From Amphiura filiformis (taxonomy: Eukaryota; Echinodermata; Ophiuroidea; Amphilepidida; Amphiuridae), in contig NC_092628.1 in assembly GCF_039555335.1 (NCBI RefSeq), forward strand, positions 37,408,965-37,472,964: a stretch of 64,000 nt of DNA, in the 5' to 3' direction. Both the position numbers and the translations under genes were made by a program. The notes beneath the pieces are model-generated. The model was not told the DNA's origin, did not search any database, and was given only the letters and a program-made list of their open reading frames with translations. Below, piece after piece: positions 1 through 11,400 of this stretch. How positions within the stretch are numbered: position 1 is the stretch's first letter; every line of letters starts with the position of its first letter.

Positions 1-180
1 TCAATTCGATTCCAATTCAATTTTTCAATTTCAAAATCATTTCATTTCAATTCCAATCCAATGCAGTGAAATTAACAGCTAATCAATTTCAATTCAATTC
101 TGAGCATTCATTTCAATTCCAATTCAATTCCAATTGCAATACAGTTGCAGTTTGTTTTAATTGACCAAATGCACACTGCA
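1..180. repeat. CAATT-rich low-complexity repeat
   Basis: Runs of TTTCAATTCCAATTCAATTC; the same motif recurs at 1360-1620 on the far side of the family A foldback. Confidence 0.7.
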
Positions 181-497
181 ACTGCAATGCGAGTGATCCT
201 TGACCTCTGGGTCCTATTTTATGAAAATTTGGAACTTCTTAGTTCTTAGGTGACTGACTTCCTAACATTTGTCTTAACTTCTTGTCCACCATTCACATTA
301 GGCCTATTTACTAAACTTAAGGTGTGTGGTACGATCGATAATGGGACCCTGTCCTCACACTGACCTCAAAGATGTCAACATTTAAGGTTTTGATACTATT
401 AGATACCCCTACTTGTCGCCTGCTCTTAAGATTTTACACCCAAAATCCTTGTACTTTTGAAAAAGTGTGAAAAAAGCTGTCAAAGATAAGCATTTTC

Positions 498-1151
498 TTA
501 AGGGATGGGGTATGAACGTTTGTACAGTATTTATTGTGGGACATTAGAGCACATCAGACATATCGAATTGCTTTCTGAATACGAAGAAAGACCTTCTGAT
601 ATCAAATAATTTTTTGAAATTCGCAATGTAATTAATACACATTTTATGGCAAATGATTGAAAATTGATATTTTTGATATTTAACAGTACTCGGAGTAAAC
701 TTTATAAATCTGATGATTTATACTTAAAGTGTATGTAGTTGGATGAAAAGCCGACGATCAATTGAACATTTTGACCTTTCGTATTGAAGATATGGATTTT
801 TCCCCAAAACACCAAAAAATTAGGTCTTTTGGGGGAAAAATCCTTATCTTCAATATGAAAGGTCAAAATTTTCAATTGATCCCAGCTACATACACTTTAA
901 GAATATATCATTAGATTTATAAAATTTACCTCGACATGCTCGAGGACTGTTATATCAAAATGTGAAAAATATCAAATTTTAATAATTTGTCATAAAATTT
1001 GTATTATATCGTGAATTTCAAAAATGAAAATTATTTGACATGAGAAAGACATTCTTCGTATTCAGAATGCAATTCGATATGTCTGATGTGCTCTCATGTA
1101 CCACAAAAAATACTGTCGAAACGCTCAAAACGCTCATTCCAGATCCCTGAA
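498..1151. mobile_element. TTAA-flanked foldback MITE, family A, copy 1
   Basis: TTAAGGGAT...ATCCCTGAA; the two halves are nearly complementary along about 300 bp each. The outer part includes GTGGGACATTAGAGCACATC and the inner part AAGCCGACGATCAATTG with its complement. The 3' TTAA is mutated to TGAA. Confidence 0.7.
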
Positions 1152-1359
1152 TGGTTTTCTTATAATTTGTTCAAATGTACAATGACTTTTGAACATGAAA
1201 ATTAGGAGCTTGAGAAAAATAGGGCTTTATGATTAATGCCAAAAGTTTTTAATGTATGTCTCTTGTGTGAATAGACCTGGAAGTGCATGTATCAGAATTC
1301 AGAACAAAGAAGGGCACTTTTTACAGGTGGAATGATCTGGAATCACAGACATCTGTTTG

Positions 1360-1620
1360 TGAATTGAAATGCTGAATTGAAATCAAAGCTGATTATTTCA
1401 TTTCAATTCCACTTCATTGTCCATTACTCAACATGATTTCAATTCCAATCCAGTTCAATTCTTCATTGCTCGCGATGATTTCAATTCCAATCCAATTCAA
1501 TTCATGCCCAAGCCCACTCATTTCGATTCCAATTCAATTCCAATGCATTGAAATGAAAATCGCCCAAAATTCATTTCAATTCAATTCGATTTCAATGCAT
1601 TGAATTAACATTAAATTTCC
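1360..1620. repeat. CAATT-rich low-complexity repeat, second block
   Basis: ATTTCAATTCCAATCCAATT repeated; probably the other side of one satellite-like stretch opened by insertions at 180-1360. Confidence 0.65.
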
Positions 1621-3979
1621 ATCTATGTATATTGTAAGACCAATCAATTGTATTAGCTTGTATTGACATTTGTACAGGAAGGAAAGCTAGATGAGCTGTG
1701 ATCTTCATTATTGCTCTTCACGTATAATACAGATTATTTTGGAGAAGCCAGGCGGATGGGGGCCATGACATGATAGAGCATGTAGAGAGAGACGGCAAAA
1801 CTGCTCAGCCGTATGGCACTTTCCACACGATCGGAACACGGAAAATCGGGACTGAATTTCGCAGCTGCCGTGATCACTGTTACGCCCCATTCAATTTGCA
1901 CACTGTGTGATCGGAGCCTAACCAACACGGCGAATTTAAAACCGTCACAGCGACTCTCACCCAGTAGGATAATAATCAAATTATTCTGTATTTAAAGGAA
2001 GGTGACTTGATATATTTGAAAAATCGAATTCTTTAAAACTTTCACGCATATAAAGAACATGTAGGCCCCCTATATAAATGTTCCTTGCAAATGTGACTAA
2101 TTCCTTATGGAATTACTGACATTTTATAGGCCTACAGCGTGATTTTGGTAGTCTACAGTGTGTTTTTATTAATGATAATCATCATGATCATGTAATAAAT
2201 TGATATCAAATGAAACATCCTATTTTTCTCATTAACATATTTCTGAAGATATGATCAAAAAACTGTTGAATTAGTTTAAAATATGGTATACCACATTTGA
2301 GACTAATTCGACAGTTTTTGATGATTTCTCGAAATATACCAATTTGGAACGCATTTAATTTCATCATGTTAATGAGAAAAAATATGAGCTCTCACCTGAT
2401 ACCAAAATCACTGAGCATTTTGATGGGGGTAAAGTGAAGGGATGAGCCCGGGGGCCGAGGATGAGGTTGTCAATCATCAGGTTACCCACCTTTAATTCAT
2501 TTGAAGGTTAGTTTTGTGGGGTTCATTATCGAACCCCAACGGTTTTAGCTTGTATTAATATTATCTATTAACATAGGCCTACTTTTAAGCGATATTTTAA
2601 GCGTTTTTAAATTTCAAAATAATCCCATTCAATTACACGGCTGATAAAGGAAATTTACTGAATTTAGAGAATGCATGGCGTTCACCACCTGGTTTCCGCT
2701 ATACTTTACGAATATTCCAGGGAATATTCATACTTTACACGTACGCCAACAGTTTAAAAAGACATAGGCTATTATTAGAACCAATTAATTAATAAAATAT
2801 CCTTGTAAATATCTTAATCAAATATTATGATGATTACGATTTTACCTATAATTATCATAAGCCCAATTATGGATTAGGCCCAACTACGCATTTCTAAGTA
2901 GAACTTTCGAGTAGTTTTTGTCTATAAAACCCATAAAACCTAATTTTAGAAATAAAACCTAATCTAAAAACACTGGCTCAACCATGTCAACAACATGTTA
3001 TTTTTCTTTATAAAAATTGCACTATATATATTCTTAGTTAAAATTTTGCAGAACTGGCATTTTTTACATATTTTTGAAACTTTTGTACCTAATATAATAT
3101 GAATTAAATGGTTCATAAACTGTAAATATTTGAAGTAAATTTTTACAAAATTTGAATACTCATGTATGAGGATAAATTGGGTCAAAGGTCACAAATAGGA
3201 TTTTGTCGAAGTGAGAAACTACATGTAATGTTGAATGACGTCTCTATTTTCATGGCTCAAAAACATGGTAAGGGTTGATCGATTTGGGAAAATGTAGATT
3301 AACTATAAGTTGTTTAATGTAATGTAGCTAAAGTATTAATTTAAACTGCAGTACCCATTTGCTTTGATGAATACACGAGTGCTTTCGTCGTAGTGTACGT
3401 ACTAGTAGTTATTTTTTACTACTAGTACTACTGAAATTTTGTTTTCATCATGTCGAGTGAGCTGAGTCTAGACTCGCTGAGTCTCATGGACGCCGTTCCT
3501 ATGTCCATCAGACTCGTATTTCCCATTTTGGATGTCAATGGGAAATACACACTTAACGCTTATACCGGTTAAAAACTTGGAAAAAATCTTTAAAATTTTA
3601 TCAATGTATATAAAAGTGGTACCAACCGTATTGTGCTTGCTAATTTAAGACTCGGTTGAAACAAAATTAAGGATCGAAAGCATTTAAGTGTCCAAAAGGC
3701 AAAATTATCGTCAAAGTTCTGCCGAAATAGGCACCCTTGCGAAGGGTTCAGAATTCAATCGGGAACGAAAATATCCGATCTTTGCGATCAAAAACACAAA
3801 ATTACAACTTTAAACATACTATTGGCAAAAGACATTATTACCAAACAATACAGAATAGAAAATTTGACATCTTTTTCTCAAAATATTGAAAAATTTGCTC
3901 ACTAGACATCGAAAAAGTAGGCAATCCAATTCCCGTTCAAACGCGTGGGAAACTGAAAGTGCGATAATCGTGACTAGCT
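1621..3979. other. Left-hand flank without recognised genes
   Basis: AT-rich DNA with one imperfect palindrome (2195-2400); small open frames only. I see no exon that fits a known family. Confidence 0.5.
2195..2400. repeat. Imperfect palindrome
   Basis: TTTTTCTCATTAACATATTT and AACTGTTGAATTAG on the left against complements CTAATTCGACAGTT and ATGTTAATGAGAAAAA on the right, about 200 bp in all. Confidence 0.5.
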
Positions 3980-4500
3980 GAGTCAGTCATGTCACCGGCC
4001 CCCAAACTCAACACAAAAGTTTGGCAACCATGAAAGTTACCAAATCTTTTAAAGACCCCCTTTGCAATGATTTTTCATCAAATTTACCCCCCTTTTTCAT
4101 GCAAAATCGAGGACAAACATTGGTCAAAAACAACCCCTTCAGGCTTTTTTGTGGTTTTCAATAGAATTTCCAACGCCCCTTTTCAATGACTAGAATTTCA
4201 AACACCCCTTTTCAGTGACAGTAAATATTGACATAAAATTACCGGATTTTCCCAAGTACCCCTTTTATCCAAATTTTGCGGACCGCCGGACAGTGTTAAT
4301 TACATACCCCCTATTTTGCTGATTTCATGGTCAAATTTCGCGGACTGTCCAAACTAAATACCCCCTATTTTCCCAATTTTGCGGCCCTCGCTACTGGCAA
4401 AAAAATTACCCCTTTTCAGCGCTATTTGGTAACTCTCATGGTTGTCAATTTATGTGTTGAGTTGGGGGCCAGGATCATGTCACTTTTTGTCATTGACAGT
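3980..4500. repeat. Foldback element with GGCCCCCAAACTCAACAC ends
   Basis: 3990-4050 (GGCCCCCAAACTCAACAC, then CAACCATGAAAGTTACCAAA) is complementary to 4425-4485. The inside holds several ACCCCTTTTCA-like repeats. Confidence 0.6.
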
Positions 4501-4620
4501 CAATTCGCTGCAGCCTTGTGACAAGAGCATTGAAATCAATGAAATGATCAGGAAGTGTTACAAACTAAAATTTCTTCTGTGGTTTAGGTATGAGCTAGTG
4601 ATCGGCGATATACCCTGTGT

Positions 4621-4650
4621 GGGCAAGTCATATTTCAGTATGACTTGCCC
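4621..4650. repeat. Perfect 12-bp-stem hairpin
   Basis: GGGCAAGTCATA, six-base loop, TATGACTTGCCC, upstream of USP12/46. No function assigned. Confidence 0.5.
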
Positions 4651-4984
4651 TGAACGTCCATATATGTTTGGAAGAGACGGATACATTGCATGAGAGCCTG
4701 CCAATTTAAGCTTCCTATAATATCAATTGCAAATAACATACGAAGTCACAAACTTACAAACTTCAATATGCACTTCAAATACAGCAGACCAGCTGTTAAT
4801 TATTACCGATCCTGTAGAATAACTTACATAATCGTCCATTTCATGGAATCCCGTTGCTCAGAATTGCCCATTTCATTTTTATCTGTCAAATGCGCTGTGG
4901 ATGTGCTCCATTAAATCACAGGTGTGAAACTGACTTTATACCACTCGCTCGCTTTCGCAGAAAAGCCAGCCTCGTGGCACTAGG

Positions 4985-5300
4985 GCATGACGTCATCGTG
5001 GACGTATGCAAAATTTCCGACGGGCGTCATATAACCCGTATTGTGATTGGTTGCAAAAGCCATTCTCTGAAATCGTAAGCCAATCAATGAACGCGACGGC
5101 CTTTTACGGTATTAATTAATGTGACTCGCCAGTAAAGTACGTCTAACCTGTCCTGATTGGTTTACAAAACTACTTTGATAATTGCTAAGCCAGTCAGCGT
5201 GCTCGATGCAACAACCTCGTAGAGGTTTTCGAGAGGCGAATTCACGTGGTGATCCAGCGATCGAGTACTATAAATTCAGGTTGACAACTGCTCTCGCGCG
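4985..5300 (+). promoter_or_regulatory. Putative USP12/46 promoter: CRE, CCAAT boxes, TATA-like box
   Basis: Directly seen: TGACGTCA at 4988-4995; ATTGG boxes near 5046 and 5156; a CCAATCA near 5091; and TATAAA at 5269-5274, 102 bases before the candidate ATG. Two segments around 5043-5095 and 5152-5198 look like a diverged duplication (GATTGGTT ... TAAGCCA[A/G]TCA). CpG density is higher than in flanking DNA. Promoter function is inferred. Confidence 0.4.
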
Positions 5301-5375
5301 AGATCGCAGGTGCAATAACAATACATGGACACAGTCAGTGACATTTACACAATGGAATAATGAATTATTTATGAC

Positions 5376-5402
5376 ATGCATCGGCTGGATTTTACGATCG
5401 AG
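5376..5402 (+). CDS. USP12/USP46: USP12/46 candidate coding exon 1 (residues 1-9)
   Basis: ATG at 5376 with G at -3 opens the frame MHRLDFTIE and runs into a strong donor GAG|GTAAGG in phase 0, exactly the phase needed by exon 2, whose first residues are GANASALEK. An in-frame TGA lies 15 bases upstream, so this is the only Met in this exon frame. The nonamer does not resemble the vertebrate N-termini, which are themselves variable upstream of this junction. A TATA-like box 100 bases upstream and CCAAT boxes support a 5' end here. An unseen upstream exon remains possible. Confidence 0.5.
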
Positions 5403-8400
5403 GTAAGGTTTTTGGCCTGTCCCTGTTTTCAGCATCAAAGATACTTGCGATGACCATTTTTTTGCAGACACTTTGATAACAGGTAACTTTTATAGGTCAT
5501 AGGGTAGAAACTATAGTTGTACAATTTGTACGAAATATACATTTTGTTATAGGCCTAAAATGTTTACAAAAATATATTGGTCCGTAGGCCTACATTGTGC
5601 TTTAATTCAGTTGTTCGACGTATAGATCGGCGATAGCATGGCAAGGTCCAGTTGTACTAGTAACTACAAATTTCGTACGTTGTAGAAGGTGCCATAGGGT
5701 GTCTTCAGTGTTAATTGTTTTCATTATAAATGTCGCAAAATATTAATATTGGCAATAATTACCAACCTGTTTGACCTCTCCATATATATATATATATTCA
5801 TGCATTGCTCACCTGTGTTTTCATATCAAATTTTGTGGTGAAAAATGATTTATGTGTAATTTGCAATCATTTTTGGAGCAACGATATCTTTGTACCGACG
5901 CCACGGCTAAGTGTGTATGTGAATGCACATTAAACACACACAAACACATACACAGTACCTGTTGGAACTCCCGGTCGGAGCCGGGAGTTTCAATTATTGA
6001 ACTGGGCAAGGTCCCATACAATGATACATATACCTGTATGAGAGGCAAACGTTGGTTAACACATTTGCTAGTCAGCCAAATTTGCCTAGACCGGGGCCCA
6101 AACACAATACATAATTATTACAAGAAATTTAAAAGAACAGAATAGCAATTCCACATAGAAAAGCTGCTATCAGAAAAAGAAAAAATGGGATTATCTTATA
6201 CATGTATAGAATAAGACGCTCTTTATGGCAACAGTTATTCCTACTTTACCCAAGGTTATAAGATAAGCCAAAGCTTATCGACATCCTTTTGAATAAGTTG
6301 ACAAACTTGCATGTACATGTACATCAGATGGTTACCTAATAGGGGCAGCATAATAATTTAGAGATAATGGAATTCAGTACTTTGATGGAAAAACAGTTTA
6401 TGTCCAAACTTCTTGGAGAAGACTGTCAGACTAATTAATGTCATTTTACAATTTTTACAATTTGAAAACTGTTGGAAACTTGGTATTGCAATTCACAAAA
6501 TGGAATTTGCCTTTAAGGTGGTACTACACACCTTGCAATTCACAAAACGGAATTTGCCTTTAAGGTGGTACTACACCCCTTGATAAATTTGTGACTATTT
6601 TTGTATTTTCTCAAAAATTAACTACACACTGGACACTGGTAACGAAAGTTATGTATATTATAGGGGCAAGGAATCCAATTACTTCACTGAAATTTCGGTG
6701 ATTCCAATTGAGTGAATCCAATTACTTCACTGAAATTTCAGTGATTCAAGACTTGTAAGTGGTACATTCTGGTGGTACCTCTTTTCTTATCATAAATAAC
6801 ATACCGGTTGTTTTTAGTCACTGAAATTCCAGTGTAGTAACTGGATTCCTTGCCCCTATAATATACACAACTTTTGTTGCCAGTGTGTTATTATTTTTGA
6901 GAAAAATGCAAAAATAGTCACAAATTTATCAAGGGGTATAGTACCACCGTAACTGAAAATGTTGGTTTCCTGTTATACGTGTATATCTGAAAATTCAATT
7001 TCTTCTAACCTTACAGGGGGCAAATGCATCGGCCCTGGAGAAGGAGATTGGAGCTGACCAGTTCCCTCCCAATGAACACTACTTTGGGCTTGTCAATGTA
7101 AGTACATCAATGCCATTGTCCATGATGAACCAGGTGTGAAGTTGCAATTTTCAATTTTTAGATTTTGAATTAGTTCTAATGAATACATAAACTAAGCTTT
7201 TTAAAAATGATGTATCACATGTGATTTTGCTTGGTAAATAGTCCAATCAAATAATCAATAATCACCTTGAAATTCCTGTGTCTCCTATTGAATTTTGTTG
7301 AGTTTATTAAGTCATATCTCTAAGGGGTTGTGCAATAATTATGTGTACCCCCTGGGTGGTGAATTCTCAAAGTGGTCTGCCAAAATCGCTTGCCCCCCCA
7401 TGGCAGTGCCAAAAAATCTTTGCCCCCCCCTTTACACAATAAAATTTGGGAGAGCCACAATTTAAAACCTTAAATTGTCTTTTCACATAATGCACGCGTA
7501 GCGAGCAGGAAATTTTGCATATTTGAATGTGTTCCTAATGTTTTTCTACACCTTTTTAGGACGTAATATAGAAACGGTGCCCAAAATATTTGTGCCCAAA
7601 ATTGCTTGCCCCCCTTTCGACCTGCCAAAATTGCTTGACTCCCCCCTTTTAACCTGGCAAAAAATGCTTGCCCCCCTTTTGGTCTGCCAAAAAATCTTTG
7701 CCCCCTATAATTCACCACCCCAGGGGTACACATAATTATTGCACCACCCCTAAATAGGTTCTTGTAACTTTACATGTATGGTTCGTGGTTGACCTTTGGT
7801 TGGATTTGAGGTGCATACATGTATGCTTGCTTCAGAATGTTATTTTTGAATATTAAATGAAAGTTCATACTTGTACTACTAGCTGCCACCCACGGGCATC
7901 TGCAGATATGTGATGATGTTAACCTTTCGTGCATTCACACACTCCACGCAAGAAGCATATATTAGAAAGGCTAGCATCGGGCGACGCACACCGTCGACGT
8001 CCTATACGATAAATATAAATTTGATACTCCGTTGGTGAGCGACGGGCGAGTGGTAGTGAGCGACAGGCGAGTGGTATTTCACTGAACGCAAGAAAAGGAG
8101 TTCTATCTGATATCGATCGCTTAGGTCGCTCAGTAGTCAACTACAAACTCATGCATTCAATTCGATTGAAATCGATTATTCTATTATTGACGAAGATAAA
8201 GAGCGTGATAGTGTGTCAATAATGTACATTGTATTGCACCTGGCTTTACCAGCATTCCTTTATAAAATAATTTTCTCAAAGAGTTGAATATTATCAAAAT
8301 TTTTACCCAGGATTTCAAATTTTTACCCGCAAATTGCAGTTAAACATATCCACAGCAAAATACCGGTCCTCACTAATTAGTACATTTAATTTCCAGTTAG

Positions 8401-11400
8401 TACATTTAAACGAAACCTGTGATTTACGTGACAACAAATAAAATTTTCTTACAATAGAAATATCATTATGGAAGGCCGCAACCGCCACAACGTGGAGCTG
8501 CTACGCGTAGCTGACTTTTTGTTCCGTGGAGCCAAATTGACCAATCATGTTAGAGTTTTTCATTACTCGGAGGTAAAACTGACCAATCAAGTACGACTTA
8601 CTCATTACGTGAAGCGAATTTAGTCATTAAGAATTTGCCAGACGAGCTTCACGTAGTTGCAAGATATCCTCGGTCACGATAGTTATGATTCAAAAAGTAA
8701 TTTATGAAAAGTACGAACCGACTTATTATTAAGATGGACATGCACTCACAAGAAACTCATACAGTATTGTACACAACTATATAGCTAGGCAGAGTGGTGG
8801 TAAACCATGCACACAATTCAGGCTGATTTGTACATCTTGCGCAGCGTGGCCTGCGGAATTCGACCTTCAGCAAACCAGTTCGGATTTACTTTATATACTA
8901 GTAGTAGGCCATACATACTGTAGTTACGGTACTGCCCGTTTTCCTATACACAATACTCAGTGCGCTCACCATTGACGCGTGACCTAGTGTATGTTAGAAG
9001 TATTATGCCATTGCCTATATGACGTCACTGTGTAAAAAATAACCAGTCAATATTTAAAGTATTCTCTGAAATTCTAGAAAATATAGTTTTGTAACATTTC
9101 CTAAATTTTTAGCTAATTTAGGTGTTTGGAAATATTGGTACTTTTGTGTTTTAGGAAGGATATGTAAACGACAGATAACACCAAAAAATATGAACAAATT
9201 ATTTCTAAACCGTGTTAAGTCTGCAAACCATTATGCTTCTCATTTTCAAGAACGCTGGTTAACAATAAGCAGACTATTGTCTCATTTCGTAAACAAAAGC
9301 CCAGACAGTATTGTTACCTTATGTTATTTATAATCATTCACCCAACTGAAACTATAATACCAGCTCATTGTTCATTGCACAGGTAAAACAGACACAAGTG
9401 CAGTGTGTATTTAACCAGAGAAGATCTGATGTAACATAGTTGAGCTGTTTTCATTGAGTGTTATCTTGGTTTAATAGCTTTTAATGGGGTTTAAGTCCTT
9501 CAAAGGTCGTGGTGAATTCTACTGTAGACATGACTGCATCATGATTATTTTAAAGTCAACAACATTCAACAATATGATCACCGTGATAGTATGACAGTAT
9601 CAGTACCGTGGGTGTCAGTGATCCTGGCCTGACACAGTAGACAAACAAACAAACACGCCACACACATGGCACTTGCATGCAAGGTAACATTGACTATACA
9701 CTAATCAAACAATGGTATTGATCCTGTACAACTGTTTGTGGTTTATTTACATTCGATTCATTTAAAATCCACATAGTAAACATTAATTTTGGCAAGAGTT
9801 TTCTCTCTGGAACGATGATGCATCAACTGGCTCCGCGTAATGAAAAGATCTAACATGATTGGTCAATTTAGCTCCGCGAAGCGAAAAGTAAGCTACGCGT
9901 AGCAGCTCCACGTTAATGGCGGTTACGACCAGCCATATACTGATCATGCGAAAATCGTAAAACATAGAATAGAAACAGTGTGGCGGCTCTCAAAATCTCA
10001 AATTGTATGCATAGCCTGAGTCGCATACGGCCTATCTCAAACAAAATAGCTCAAAATCACCATGCGTAGTTGTTGAAAAACGTGAGGATTTATCGTACTA
10101 CCACGGCAATTTTTAACACGAAGATATAGGGATGTCGACGGTGTGCGACGTTGGTACAGATTCAAGTATGAATACAACATCATTCAAGTGTATAATATAT
10201 GAAAGAATGAACAGTTTACCAACCCAAAGTGTTACTAAATAAACATGACAACAAATAAATACAAATCCCGACCGGCACACAGCCCAACTTGGAAAAAAAA
10301 AGTAAGGGAATGTATCAGCATGGGAATGAAACCCACGGCCTTCCGATCTCTAGACGGATGCCTATAGGCTACCAGCTCCCACTGATAAACGGTGGTTAAA
10401 ATTGGGTCTAATGTAAGCAGTCGAGGTATACAATACACAAAAACAAATATTACGCAAGTACACAAGTGAAGGAGATCATTACTGATGCTTAATCGTTTCC
10501 CCAGTATAATATAAGTAAAGTAGGTAAACTAATGGGGATACGCATCCTTCACAAGAACAAATAAACACAATGGGGAACGATTGCTCGCTAGAAGAGGAAA
10601 CTGAATATATTAAATAAGAAAGAATGAACAGTTTACCAACCCATAGTGTTACAATTAAACATGACAACAAAAAATACAAATCCCGACCAGCACACAACCC
10701 AACTTGAAAAAAAATAGGCGGTTCTCGAACCACGCGTTCCCCCTGGCTGGGCGATCAGTAAACTTGTACCTCAGATGACCCCTGAAGCCTTTAAAGCCTG
10801 AAGCCGCAACGAATAATCGAATATCCATGACATCATATTAAGCTTTAAAACTTTCTTTGAAAAAGAAAAGGTGGAGGGAAATCCCATTTTTTACAAAATG
10901 TTATGTAATCTAATACACTTATTCATTATTCATTATACGCCTCTTGTAAACTACAAGGCGTATCGTATCCAATCCGATCTGGTCCAATATCTACCGATCT
11001 GGATCGGATCGGTTCATCACTAATTTGGATCCCTTCCCTGTTGACCATTTAGCTTTATTTGAAGTCATTACATATCTAATATTTAATGTGACTATAAACT
11101 TACATGTACAATTTTGTTCTCTTGTCAGTTTGGCAACACATGTTATTGCAACTCAGTGTTGCAGGCCCTGTACTTTTGCAAACCATTCCGTGACAAAGTA
11201 CTGGCCTACAAAGCCCAACCCAAGAAGAAGGAAACACTACTCACATGTCTAGCTGACTTGTTCAATAGTGTGGCAACGCAGAAGAAGAAAGTCGGAGTGA
11301 TAGCGCCAAAGAAGTTCATTGCAAAACTTCGCAAGGAGAACGGTAAATTGATTTTGGTTTGTTTTTGCAAGACTTGGTTTAGTGTTATATTTATTTAGTT

